The notes: generated from the sequence alone by a model not told the origin. A stretch of DNA of 64,000 nucleotides from Acidimicrobiales bacterium (GCA_020630195.1 JAHDBV010000003.1:62001-126000); one strand, 5' to 3'; positions 10,601-17,923 are shown, counted from the first letter of the stretch. A program made the numbers and translations.

Positions 10601-12323
10601 GGATCCTGACGTCGACGAGTTCGCCGACGGAGCCTCGGGCACGGCGACGCTGCAGCTGACCGCTGATGCCCCGGTGAGCGTCGTTGAGCCTCTGGATGCC
10701 ACGTTCAGCGGCAACGGACCCTGGATGATCGATGAGGCCGACATCGCCGACCAGGCCGTTCGGAGCGGCACGATCACCGTCGAGGTGACGGGGCCGACGA
10801 CGCTGCAGCTGAACTCCAGCTCGACCTTCGACGAGATCGACGACGGCAACGACGAAGCGGTCGTCGAGATCAACCAGGCGAAGGCCGGCTGTGACGAGAC
10901 CGACGCCTCGGTCCAGGTCGCCGACGCACTCGCCTGCCTCGGCGACGACATCACGATCCCGGTGACGGTGGACGTCGTCGACGCCTTCGGCCTGATGGGG
11001 CTCGGCTCGGTCAGCGGCATGGAGCTCCTCATCACCCTCGCCGACGGTTCGACCACCACGGCGACGGTGCCGCCGGTCTTGATCGGTTCGTCCGTTGTCG
11101 TCGAGGTCCCGGTCGCCGTGACGGCGCTCGGCTTGTTCTCGGTGTCCCTTGTCGACCAGGTCGACCTCGACTCGTCGAACGACCTGGCCACCGCCGAGTT
11201 CATCGAGGACGAGGGGTGCGAGGTCGAGGAGACGACCACGACGACGGTGGTGGAGCCTGAGGAGACCACGACGACGACGGTGGTGGAGCCTGAGGAGACC
11301 ACGACGACGACGGTGGTGGAGCCTGAGGAGACGACCACGACGACGGTGGCGGAGCCTGAGGAGACCACGACGACGACGGTGGCGGAGCCCGAGGAGACGA
11401 CCACGACGACGGTTGCGGAGCCGGAGGAGACGACCACGACGACGGTCGCCGAACCTGAGCCGGAGCCCGAGACGACCACGACGACGGTCGCCGAGCCCGA
11501 GGAGACCACGACCACCACCGTCCTCACCACGACGGTGGCCCCGACCGTGCCGCCGACGACGGAAGCTCCGACGACGACCCAGACCTCACTCCTGCTGACC
11601 TCCACCACGACCCCGCCGACGACGATCGCTCCGGTGTCGACGTCGGTGGTCGCCGAGGTGACCACGACGCTCGCCGAGACCACGACCACGGAGGTGGAGA
11701 CGACCACCACCGAGGCGGAGACCACGACGACCGTGGCCGAGACGACCACGACTGTGGCCGAGGAGACCTCGACGACCGTGCAGGCGCTGGCGGCCACGAC
11801 GCCCGACACGGCCGCCGCCGTGGAGGAGACGACCACCACCGAAGCCGAGACCACCACCTCGACCGTCGAGGTCCAGGGCACGGTCCAGGAGCGCGAGGAA
11901 GAACAGGCCGCACCCGAGATCGAGGTGCCGATCGACCGCAGCGACGTGATCCCGGCGCTCGTGCCCGGTGAGGAACTCGAGCTCGTCGTGCCCGGCGATG
12001 TGTGCGATGGGGAACTGAGCGTCACCATCGGCGGCCAGGACGTCACCCGGGCGTCGTCGTTCAACGACGGCGAGCTGCGGGTCGACGTCGCCACCGCCGG
12101 CTTCGAGATCGGTGACAAGGAACTCGTCGTGCTCTGCGACGGCGAGCCCGTGGCCGAGCGCACGGTCACCTTCGTGCTCCCGGTCGACGAGGGTGGCGGT
12201 GGTGGATCCCGCTCCCTCGTGGTGGTCATGTTGTTCGCCCTCGCCTCGGCCGGGGCATGGGTGGTCACCAATCAGGCATCCGGGGCGAACTCGGTCGGAC
12301 GGAAGGAAGAGGTGGCGGCGTGA
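7695..12323 (+). CDS. Giant exported repeat protein with Cys-bounded Ig-like domains, Thr-rich stalk and C-terminal membrane anchor
   Basis: A 1542-residue protein starting at ATG 7695, overlapping the kinase stop. Residues 1-33 form a signal peptide (RR, hydrophobic core, PAASA-A). The body is about nine beta-rich domains of roughly 90-120 residues. The best conserved five (about residues 375-940) each open with a W-P strand and a Cys (VVCPGD), continue with VTVRVxNTGDVPFPAG, and end near TFTEGxC, so each carries two Cys that could pair outside the cell. This resembles CARDB/DUF11-like adhesin repeats. A stalk of EETTTTTV(V/A)EP repeats lies near residues 1178-1276, followed by more Thr/Glu-rich sequence, a short globular domain and a transmembrane helix near 1505-1525 with the tail GRKEEVAA. 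No LPXTG motif. Probably a surface fibre or sensor arm; ligand unknown. Confidence 0.8.
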   Translation: MTSTSSHAIRRVFLAILAVLLGVVAAPPAASAAPIEPDVSPPTVSVSVISTDCYGEGADLELRVTVAPNLFGSDSIVVSEGSYSEMLTPTSTTTDVIMSVEPFGDPTFTIVWSGLIGDAVVELDRTSATFTNPCAVPDPVVDYGVTATMSSVSVCPGESADVRVTMGWDWANADGSETSLTVSSSKPSAFSVIADGYTGWDASANQWRANHRGTDDSLGWVATIRVFEPQTITFTTAPATGGRLSDSASVTVGESSNCFETDADVTFLGDNLVCAGDERQIRLDVANNGYLDYSDASFQFDTLPVGVDFVAPVGFTGRWEPETIPGFGSDSLTITIRFTQDPTTSLPISVSYATPGSSPSTFGSSLRSYEAGDCGSPDLDIAVDWPADTDVCLPDTRPVTIRISNSGTAPSSPTTVALGVTGDVAWSGDGISGGTWNVPAIAPGENATVNATLTFSGPATAASVTFTGRPNIQGFSTATCAPEATLEVDWPPTPTCVGDVKNVTVRVVNTGSVPFPAGAVSLDATSGTLVWSGGGVTGGDTWSFGEIAVGGTATLNTTITFADVPDTATVVLGSQSLQQTFTEDDGCIDPTPSAELLVTWPTQTVVCPGDSQQVTVRVRNTGDVPFPAGTVGLGSTGDTVLFAGPGVSALGYSFAEIPVNTTRSVQVTMFFAGPDTVEISLGDQTLSQAFTEGICIDLNPKADFSVTWPPVTSVCPSDQRTAILRIFNSGDVEYPGNSAELSSADGNVTFLVGGVDVTEVSYDDIAVGETATIAVVMRFTGPDTVTVIFNESELVSAVVAFVDSGSVGDTRPSFSQTFTEGTCIDPTPQASFEVFWPDTTVVCPGDAAGVTIRIVNSGDVPFPAGSVELGSTDGSIVWSGVGVNAAGVAWDFDEIPVGEAAEANLELTFPAGADTASIGFGDDLRTLAFTEGDCVESAPDLSVTATGMFPTVCQGETVQVQISVTWTASDPDVDEFADGASGTATLQLTADAPVSVVEPLDATFSGNGPWMIDEADIADQAVRSGTITVEVTGPTTLQLNSSSTFDEIDDGNDEAVVEINQAKAGCDETDASVQVADALACLGDDITIPVTVDVVDAFGLMGLGSVSGMELLITLADGSTTTATVPPVLIGSSVVVEVPVAVTALGLFSVSLVDQVDLDSSNDLATAEFIEDEGCEVEETTTTTVVEPEETTTTTVVEPEETTTTTVVEPEETTTTTVAEPEETTTTTVAEPEETTTTTVAEPEETTTTTVAEPEPEPETTTTTVAEPEETTTTTVLTTTVAPTVPPTTEAPTTTQTSLLLTSTTTPPTTIAPVSTSVVAEVTTTLAETTTTEVETTTTEAETTTTVAETTTTVAEETSTTVQALAATTPDTAAAVEETTTTEAETTTSTVEVQGTVQEREEEQAAPEIEVPIDRSDVIPALVPGEELELVVPGDVCDGELSVTIGGQDVTRASSFNDGELRVDVATAGFEIGDKELVVLCDGEPVAERTVTFVLPVDEGGGGGSRSLVVVMLFALASAGAWVVTNQASGANSVGRKEEVAA
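11226..11522 (+). repeat. Tandem 33-base coding repeat (EETTTTTV[V/A]EP units)
   Basis: Seven consecutive 33-base units begin at 11226, 11259, 11292, 11325, 11358, 11391 and 11424. Each encodes EETTTTTVVEP or EETTTTTVAEP; the first three have VV and the later ones VA. An EPEP insertion and two partial units follow to 11522. The units remain in frame and lie between folded domains and the membrane anchor, consistent with an extended, possibly glycosylated stalk. Copy number may vary between strains. Confidence 0.9.
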
Positions 12324-13135
12324 AGCGTCTCACCGGAATGCTGTTGATCGTGGCCGTGCTGTTGCTCGGCCCCGCCGCCGGAGCCCAGAGCGAACCGGTG
12401 CTCGAGCTCGAGTCGTCGATCGACGGGCGTGACACCGACGGTGCGGGCAACCGCGATCCGATCGTGTTGGACCCCAACGAGGAGATCCTGCTCCGGATCG
12501 ACGTCACCAACCCGACGCCGTCGGCGGTCCAGGTCGACCGGGTCCGGATGGAGGGTGAGGCGATGGGCCTCACCTTCCTCGTCTACGACACCGGTGTCTC
12601 GTTCTCGGTCCCGGCCGGCGCCACCCGCGCGATCGAGTTCCCGCTCGACTTCTTCGACCTCGAGAACCAGGCCACTGGCTACCTCTCGACCTCGATCAAG
12701 CTCTACACCGAGGACCGCACCGAGTTGGCCTCGAACGAGTTCGTGACCGACGTGCGTGGTCGCACCATCTCGACGCTCGGGTTGTTCGCACTCTTCGCAC
12801 TCGTGTTCACCGCCATCGCCGTGGCCGTGCTGTTGTGGACGATCGCCAAGCGACGCCTGTCGGTGAACCGGGCGTTCCGAGGCCTGCAGTTCGTGCTCGT
12901 CGGCATCGGTGTCGGCCTGTGTCTCGCCATCGGTCTCGCCGTGCTGCGCATCGTGGCCGTGCCGGCGACGGCGTCGCTGATCCTGTTGCTCGTGCCGACG
13001 GTGGGTGCGTTCGCACTCGGCTACGCCATGCCCGGGTTCCTCAGCTCCTACGCCGACGAGGAAGACCTCGACGACGGTGAGGTGTTCGATCTCACCGACG
13101 ACGCCGACGAGCGCACCACGGTGCTCGACGGCTGA
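12320..13135 (+). CDS. Membrane protein with signal peptide and extracytoplasmic domain, last gene of the sigma-kinase-surface operon
   Basis: A 271-residue protein starting at GTG 12320, overlapping the surface-protein stop (GTGA). Residues 1-22 form a signal peptide ending AGAQS. About 130 beta-rich residues follow (LDPNEEILLRIDVTNPTPSA, then a SFSVPAGATRAIEF-type strand), resembling an extracellular beta-sandwich. Hydrophobic helices lie near residues 152-175, 192-216 and 218-242, and the cytoplasmic tail is very acidic (SSYADEEDLDDGEVFDLTDDADERTTVLDG region). The Thr pair in that tail could be a kinase substrate, which is speculation. Tight coupling to the giant surface protein suggests a partner, anchor or signal transmitter. 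I do not recognise the family. Confidence 0.75.
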   Translation: MKRLTGMLLIVAVLLLGPAAGAQSEPVLELESSIDGRDTDGAGNRDPIVLDPNEEILLRIDVTNPTPSAVQVDRVRMEGEAMGLTFLVYDTGVSFSVPAGATRAIEFPLDFFDLENQATGYLSTSIKLYTEDRTELASNEFVTDVRGRTISTLGLFALFALVFTAIAVAVLLWTIAKRRLSVNRAFRGLQFVLVGIGVGLCLAIGLAVLRIVAVPATASLILLLVPTVGAFALGYAMPGFLSSYADEEDLDDGEVFDLTDDADERTTVLDG

Positions 13136-13150
13136 CGCCGAGCGGCTCGC

Positions 13151-14146
13151 TCAGAGCTCGACCCGGTCCCACAGCACCGGGTAGACGAAGTGGGGGCCTT
13201 CGATGCCCTTCAGCTCGAGATCGAGGGGATCGGCCATCGGGATGTCCCCCCGGCTGGCCACCATCTCCTTCGTGAGCGACGAGATGTAGAGATCGCCGCC
13301 GTCGGCGTGGTTGGCGATCCGCGCCGCCTTGATCACGTGCTGGCCGAAGAGGTTGCCCTTGTGGGCGATCACCTCGCCCGTGTGCATCCCGATGCGGACC
13401 TTCAAGGCACGCTCGGGGTCGTCGACGGCCCAGCGGGCGAGGTCCTGCTGCACGGCGGCCATGGCCCGCACGGCCCGGCGAGCCCCGGGGAACGTGAGCA
13501 TGAAGCCGTCGCCCTGGTTCTCGACCTCGGTGCCTCCGGCTTCGGCCACCCGGCGCCGGATGATCTCGTGATGCTTGGTGAGCGACTGGAACCAGAACTC
13601 GTCACCCAGGCGGATGGCGGCCTTGGTGCCCTCCTCGACATCGGAGAACACGATCGTGATCGTGCCTTCGTCGTCGGAGAGCGGGGCCTTCATCGCCGCG
13701 ATGTCGGGGATCGAGGCGACGACCTTGTCGATCGAGGTCTCCCGGCCGACGTTGCCGCTCACGGGGCGGACGACCCCGGCGGCGATCGTGGCGTCGTGGC
13801 GGGGTGGTGCCCCGGCCCCGCCGGCGGTGGCCCGGGTGTTCACCGCGGCGTCGGGCGGCGGGAGCACCTCGATACGGACCCCACCGAGCTCGATCGACGA
13901 GCCGGGTCGGGCGAGCATCGGCATCGTGGCCGGCTGGCCGTCGACGATGGTGCCGTTGGTCGAACCGAGGTCCTCGACCGAGACGCCACCGCCGCTCTCG
14001 GGCTGGAGGCGCAGGTGGCGGCGGGAGATGGCGGGGTCGTCGAGGAGGAGCCCGTTGCACTCGCGTCCGATCTCGAGGGGTTCCCGGATCTGGAGATGGA
14101 GCGTGGTGCAGTCGGCTCGACGCACGGCGATCAACGGATGCGACAT
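13151..14146 (-). CDS. FHA domain fused to class III nucleotide cyclase
   Basis: A 331-residue cytoplasmic protein with ATG at 14146 and a good GGGAGGA ribosome site. Residues about 5-95 form an FHA domain with its phosphothreonine-binding signature (EIGRECN, ISRRH, GSTNGT). After a linker, residues about 155-325 form a class III cyclase: FSDVEEGT gives the first metal-binding Asp, QGDGFM the second, and VRIGMHTGEV and the KAARIA helix are present with the transition-state Arg. The purine-specifying Lys position reads Glu (VENQGDG), as in guanylate cyclases, and the partner position reads Asn, so the product (cAMP or cGMP) is uncertain. It converges with the kinase operon and could couple phosphothreonine signals to a cyclic nucleotide; the link is inferred from position. 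Confidence 0.85.
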   Translation of the reverse strand: MSHPLIAVRRADCTTLHLQIREPLEIGRECNGLLLDDPAISRRHLRLQPESGGGVSVEDLGSTNGTIVDGQPATMPMLARPGSSIELGGVRIEVLPPPDAAVNTRATAGGAGAPPRHDATIAAGVVRPVSGNVGRETSIDKVVASIPDIAAMKAPLSDDEGTITIVFSDVEEGTKAAIRLGDEFWFQSLTKHHEIIRRRVAEAGGTEVENQGDGFMLTFPGARRAVRAMAAVQQDLARWAVDDPERALKVRIGMHTGEVIAHKGNLFGQHVIKAARIANHADGGDLYISSLTKEMVASRGDIPMADPLDLELKGIEGPHFVYPVLWDRVEL

Positions 14147-14251
14147 GGATCCTCCCGGAAGATCCCCCGAACCTACTCGGCGGCAGCCGGTCGGTGTGCC
14201 GCCGGGTGGTCCCGGTTCGGGGCTCTACGCTCGCAGCAGCAGTGCTGTCCG

Positions 14252-14340
14252 GCCCGGGTGGCGAAACTGGCAGACGCAGAGGGCTTAAACCCCTCGGACC
14301 GGCAACGGTCGTGCGGGTTCGAACCCCGCCCCGGGCACCA
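14252..14340 (+). tRNA. tRNA-Leu (anticodon UAA), CCA encoded
   Basis: An 89-base class II tRNA. The acceptor arms GCCCGGG (14252-14258) and CCCGGGC pair and are followed by the discriminator A and an encoded CCA. The anticodon stem GAGGG/CCCTC encloses loop CTTAAAC, so the anticodon is TAA at 14286-14288. A long variable arm (GGACCGGCAACGGTC) and the T-arm GCGGGTTCGAACCCCGC confirm a leucine tRNA. Confidence 0.95.
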
Positions 14341-14357
14341 ATCTGGGAGGCATGCAT

Positions 14358-14639
14358 ATGCGACTCCGAGCGCTCTTCTTCGCTGGCGCGCTGATCATGC
14401 ACAGCTTCGTGCAGCTGCTCGTTGCGGCCACCGTCGGTTCCGTGATGGACACAGACGACATACAGAAGTTCGGACGCATCGCGATCGTGACGTGGCTGTT
14501 CGGTGCAGCGGGGCTCGCGGTCGTGTCAGTCTGGGACGACCCGAATCGTTGGCGACCGATGCTGGCGCTCTCGGTCATCAGCGTCGCAGCGGTCGTGCTG
14601 GGACTGGTCGGGCTCGTGGTCTTCTCACCACCGAGCTGA
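14358..14639 (+). CDS. Small membrane protein of unknown function
   Basis: A 93-residue protein with three predicted membrane helices (about residues 7-27, 42-60 and 70-90). ATG at 14358 is preferred over ATG 14352 because GGGAGG at 14345-14350 then has a normal 7-base spacer. It lies just downstream of tRNA-Leu and has somewhat lower GC and less biased third positions than its surroundings. The only stretch between helices 2 and 3 is short and polar (SVWDDPNRWRP). No family is recognised. Real-gene status rests on the ribosome site and the coherent hydrophobic pattern. Confidence 0.55.
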   Translation: MRLRALFFAGALIMHSFVQLLVAATVGSVMDTDDIQKFGRIAIVTWLFGAAGLAVVSVWDDPNRWRPMLALSVISVAAVVLGLVGLVVFSPPS

Positions 14640-14666
14640 CTGCTCGGCACGGGAAAGGTGGAGACG

Positions 14667-14723
14667 ATGAAGAGGTCGATCGTTGGTGAACGTTTCGTGT
14701 GCCTGTCTCTGAGGCCTGCGTGA
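14667..14723 (+). CDS. Possible 18-residue leader peptide overlapping the lipoprotein start
   Basis: ATG at 14667 follows GGAAAGGTGGAG with good spacing and encodes MKRSIVGERFVCLSLRPA. Its stop overlaps the GTG at 14720 as GTGA. It may be a translationally coupled leader, or the true N-terminus of the lipoprotein separated by a frameshift. Too short to call with confidence. Confidence 0.2.
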   Translation: MKRSIVGERFVCLSLRPA

Positions 14724-15301
14724 ACGTCGTCGGGCGGGGCGGCGATCACCGGGCGAAGGGGGCAAGACGAGGGGCCTTGCTGACGGCTGCCCGCAGAGCG
14801 GCTGCTGTTGTTGTGATGGCGGGCTGTGTCGCCGCTTGCAGCTCGGCCGCCGCTCCCGCTGATGACGCTCTTCCCGTTGACGCCGCACCAGCACCAACGA
14901 CGACGAACCCGTCAGGCCCGTACTCGCAGTGCGTCCCCGACGGCCCGGCCAACCTTGAGGTCGAGAATGTGACCGTCAACCCCGAGCGAATCGTCGTCGG
15001 CGGCTCAGCGACGATCGTGTGGGACTTCGACGCCATGGAGATCGGCGTCTCCCCCGATCTGGTCGTGTGGTGCTGGGACTCGGAGCAGTGGCATGCGGCC
15101 TGGCTGCTGCTCGACGTGGTCGGGTCTCCGTCGATCATTCCACTCGAACCCGGGCAGGACGTCGCACTCCCCGATGCTTCCGTCGGTGGCGTTGGTCGTC
15201 TGCTCGTCCCGACGGATGCTCCTCCGGGCACCTACATGATCGAAGGCACCTCTTTCCGGGGACTCTTTGCGGTCATCGAGGCGGCCGAATCGGACGGGTA
15301 G
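14720..15301 (+). CDS. Putative exported lipoprotein
   Basis: About 193 residues from GTG 14720; GTG 14699 and TTG 14776 are other possible starts. The N-terminal region has a basic stretch, then a hydrophobic run ending in the lipobox MAGCVAAC followed by Ser/Ala, so the protein should be lipidated and exported. A short Thr/Pro linker (PAPTTTNPSGP) precedes a compact beta-rich domain of about 130 residues with repeated Trp and two Cys (SQCVPDG and VWCWDSEQW). The end (APPGTYMIEGTSFRGLFAVIE) resembles an Ig-like strand pair. No known family recognised. It sits among small membrane genes downstream of tRNA-Leu. Confidence 0.65.
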   Translation: MNVVGRGGDHRAKGARRGALLTAARRAAAVVVMAGCVAACSSAAAPADDALPVDAAPAPTTTNPSGPYSQCVPDGPANLEVENVTVNPERIVVGGSATIVWDFDAMEIGVSPDLVVWCWDSEQWHAAWLLLDVVGSPSIIPLEPGQDVALPDASVGGVGRLLVPTDAPPGTYMIEGTSFRGLFAVIEAAESDG

Positions 15302-15412
15302 CCGGAGCCCCGAGACCCGCCCTTCGAGGTGGGAGTGGAGCTGACCGTTCGAGTCGCCACACCGCTCGACGCATGGTCGTGGACATCGGCCAGAGTGCGC
15401 GAAACGCACGGA

Positions 15413-15778
15413 TCAAGCCGGTGCGAACTCACGGAAGACCAGGACGGCGCCGGCGAGTGCGCCGAGCTGGCCGAGCGCCATGGCCTGCACCCCGGTGCGG
15501 CCGAGCCGACGCCCCACGAGGTGGCCCGAACCGGCGAGCACGACGCCTAACCCTGTGAGGAAGAACCACAGGAGGATCAGGCCGGCCCGGTTGGCGGCCG
15601 TGATGCCGTGAACCGCGGCGTCGTACCGGCTCACTGCCAGACGGAGTCCCACCGACGACCACACGAGCGCACTGACCATCGTGACCAGCAACAGCGCCAC
15701 CCCGATCGTGTGATGGAGGAGCCGGGCTCCGGCCACGTACGGCTGGTCGGCGGGGATCAAGGGCTCGGTGCGATCCAT
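15413..15778 (-). CDS. Small integral membrane protein of unknown function
   Basis: A 121-residue protein from ATG 15778. An N-terminal hydrophilic stretch (DRTEPLIPADQPYVAG) precedes four hydrophobic helices at about residues 25-45, 62-83, 88-100 and 104-116, the last two weaker. A longer open frame continues upstream to 16255 but runs through the antisense of the PH-like gene and has no membrane-protein character, so it is not used. Converges with the lipoprotein gene and is divergent from the PH-like gene. Function unknown. Confidence 0.55.
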   Translation of the reverse strand: MDRTEPLIPADQPYVAGARLLHHTIGVALLLVTMVSALVWSSVGLRLAVSRYDAAVHGITAANRAGLILLWFFLTGLGVVLAGSGHLVGRRLGRTGVQAMALGQLGALAGAVLVFREFAPA

Positions 15779-15886
15779 GCAGTGCAACGTAGGACGGGGT
15801 CGGTGTGGGGCCCGTTGAGGTGCGGTGCGGATTGTGCGGAGCCTCAACCGGCGCCGGCGGACTCGGGATGCAGCAGACTCGGTGTC

Positions 15887-16294
15887 GTGTCCGAGCCCAC
15901 CGCCATCGGTCCCTACCGATTCTTGCTCCGGATCGCGTCGATCCTGGCCTCCGTCGTGGCGGTGATGATCCTGCTCGGCTCGCTCGGCCTCGGACCCCGA
16001 GCGATCCTTCTCGTGCCTGTCTGGGCCGGCCTTTGTCTCATCGCCCATCGGGCATGGACCGTTGCGATCCGTCGGGACTCCGAGGGCTTCGTGATCCGAA
16101 ACGTATGGTCCACCGTCGTCGTGCCGGTGCCCGACGTTCGCCGCGCCCACCTCCGTGCGCCGCTGAGTGCGGTCCTCGTCCGCGTTGTCGAACTGGAGCT
16201 GGTCGACGGCCGGCGGGTGACGGTGAGCGCGCTGAGCCTGCCTGGGCGGCGACATGAGATCGACGACCTGCTGGGGGTCACGCTCAGTCCGTGA
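15887..16294 (+). CDS. Membrane-anchored bacterial PH-like domain protein
   Basis: A 135-residue protein from GTG 15887. Two hydrophobic helices (about residues 13-31 and 34-52) are followed by a small beta-domain: a SEGFVIRNVWSTVVVPVPDV strand pair and then ELELVDGRRVTVSALSLPG. This helical hairpin plus short PH-like domain is the plan of the many actinobacterial PH-domain membrane proteins of unknown role. Divergent from the small membrane protein at 15413-15778, with about 108 bases between the starts. Confidence 0.6.
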   Translation: MSEPTAIGPYRFLLRIASILASVVAVMILLGSLGLGPRAILLVPVWAGLCLIAHRAWTVAIRRDSEGFVIRNVWSTVVVPVPDVRRAHLRAPLSAVLVRVVELELVDGRRVTVSALSLPGRRHEIDDLLGVTLSP

Positions 16295-16603
16295 AGCGCC
16301 GGCTCACCTCCGCCTTGGGCGCTCGTGCGACCGTTCGTCTCCCGTCACTCAGCTCCTCGCCGAGGAAGCGGATGCGGTGTTCCAGCTGACGATCGGTCGG
16401 TGCCGGTTCCGCACGATGAGGATCGGTCAACGGTTGTGCCGTCGTGGACCGTTTCGCCGACCGCGAAGTCCACCGCCGCAGAGGGCTCGGCCCCGCCCGG
16501 GTGGCGGGTGGATCGCAGGTGACCGCCGGATGGTGCCAGCACTAGGGTGCGGCGGCCCCGGACAACCGTCCGGCGGCGGTGATCGAACGGACGGAGTCCG
16601 CCG
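16295..16603. other. Intergenic stretch without a recognised gene
   Basis: 309 bases between the PH-like gene and the MFS transporter. Neither strand gives a convincing protein: the minus-strand frame crossing it has no start of its own here and is compositionally shadow-like. It must hold the transporter's promoter; GGAG at 16592-16595 is its ribosome site. No repeat or RNA structure was recognised. Confidence 0.5.
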
Positions 16604-17908
16604 GTGCGACGGCTGCTCGGATACCAGACCGAAGCGATCGAGATCGACGGGGTCGACGCGCTGGCCGTCCACCGTCGGACGCTGCGGGTGCTGCGCCTGT
16701 CCTCGACGTTCAGCCGCGGTGCGTTCTCCGCCGCCTTCCCGGTTTCGGTCCTGGCGATCAAGGACCTGCTCGGCTCCGAGACCTGGGCCGGGTTGTCCAC
16801 CGGGTTCAGCACCCTCGGCTCCGCGCTCGCCGCCGGATGGCTGGCCGCCTTCATGCAGCGGCGGGGGCGGACCCCCGGCCTCACCCTCGGCCTGGCCGTG
16901 GCCGCCGTCGGTGCCGGGGTCTGCATCGTGTCGATCCAGGCAGGGGTGCTGCCGCTGTTCCTGCTCGGCATGGCCCTCATCGGTGTGGGCTCGGGCACGT
17001 CGAACATGTCCCGCTACGCCGCCGCCGATCTCGCCGCCGACACCACCCGCAGCCGCGACATCGGCTCGGTCGTGTTCTTCGCCACCTTCGGTGCCGTGCT
17101 CGCCCCGCTCACGATCGGGGGCTTGGCGACCTTCGCCGAGTCTCTCGGGCTCGACGGCAACGCCGGCGGATTCCTGCTGGCCGCCGCGCTGTCGATCACC
17201 TCGGCCGCGGTCATCTGGTTCTTCATGCGGCCCGACCCACTCGTCGTCAACGGTGGCATCACGAAGGCGTCGCCGTCGTCGGCAGCCGCACCTGCGGAGG
17301 CACCCGTGTCGTTCCGCGAAGCCGTCGCGATCGTGTGGGCCAACCCCCTGGCCCGGCTCGCCTTCGCCGGTCTCGTCGTCTCCCAGGCCGTGATGGTGAT
17401 GGTCATGGCGATGACGCCGCTCCACATGGAGGACCACGGCCACAGCAAGGGCTGGATCGGTGCGGTCATCTCGGCCCACACGGCCGGCATGTTCGCCTTC
17501 GCTCCGCTCGCCGGTCGCCTCTCGGACGGGATCGGTCGGGTGAAGACCGTCGTGCTCGGCGGTGTCACGCTGCTCGTGGCCACGGCGTTCACCGCCCTTG
17601 CGGGCGATGCACCGCGGGTGTTGCTGTTCCCGGGTCTGTTCCTGCTCGGGCTCGGGTGGAGCCTCGGGATCGTCGCCTCGAGCGCCCTGCTGACCGAGTC
17701 GGTGGCGGAGTCCCGACGGGTGGCCGTGCAGGGAGCGGCCGACCTGGCCACCAACCTCGCCAGCGGTGTCGGAGCGCTCGCCGCGGGCATCGTCGTGAGT
17801 GGTGCGGGCTACCACATCCTCTCGATGCTCGGGATGGCCGCCGCCGGTGGCTTGATGATCCACTCGTGGGTCCAGAACCGCCTCGCCGTCGGTCTCCGAC
17901 CGGCCTAG
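16604..17908 (+). CDS. MFS transporter
   Basis: A 434-residue protein from GTG 16604, with GGAG eight bases upstream. Twelve hydrophobic segments in two halves are separated by a polar loop near residues 215-235 (ITKASPSSAAAPAEAPVSFR). Between helices 2 and 3 is AAFMQRRGRTPGLTLG and, in the second half, APLAGRLSDGIGRVKTVVLGG, the characteristic MFS loop motif (GRLSDxxGR). The second half is typical of drug/metabolite exporters. The first 40 residues (YQTEAIEIDGVDALAVHRRTL region) are hydrophilic and unusual for the family. Substrate unknown. Convergent with the HTTM gene. Confidence 0.8.
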   Translation: MRRLLGYQTEAIEIDGVDALAVHRRTLRVLRLSSTFSRGAFSAAFPVSVLAIKDLLGSETWAGLSTGFSTLGSALAAGWLAAFMQRRGRTPGLTLGLAVAAVGAGVCIVSIQAGVLPLFLLGMALIGVGSGTSNMSRYAAADLAADTTRSRDIGSVVFFATFGAVLAPLTIGGLATFAESLGLDGNAGGFLLAAALSITSAAVIWFFMRPDPLVVNGGITKASPSSAAAPAEAPVSFREAVAIVWANPLARLAFAGLVVSQAVMVMVMAMTPLHMEDHGHSKGWIGAVISAHTAGMFAFAPLAGRLSDGIGRVKTVVLGGVTLLVATAFTALAGDAPRVLLFPGLFLLGLGWSLGIVASSALLTESVAESRRVAVQGAADLATNLASGVGALAAGIVVSGAGYHILSMLGMAAAGGLMIHSWVQNRLAVGLRPA

Positions 17909-17923
17909 AGCGACCGAGGCCGC

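Noticed and set aside
11226..11522. Direct repeats that could suggest a CRISPR array
   Set aside because: There are no spacers: the 33-base units are contiguous, in frame and encode a Thr/Glu stalk.
9977..12271. A 764-codon open frame on the minus strand opposite the surface protein
   Set aside because: Ser/Thr/Val-rich mirror of the repeat array; no motif or ribosome site. The plus-strand frame has a signal peptide, domains and operon overlaps.
13140..13152. GAGCG-GCT-CGCTC hairpin between the membrane-protein and cyclase genes
   Set aside because: Only a 5-base stem with a 3-base loop; common by chance at this GC, so not listed as a terminator.
15779..16255. Upstream extension of the minus-strand membrane-protein frame
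   Set aside because: The added residues are His/Arg/Glu-rich shadow sequence of the PH-like gene; the internal ATG at 15778 gives a clean membrane protein.
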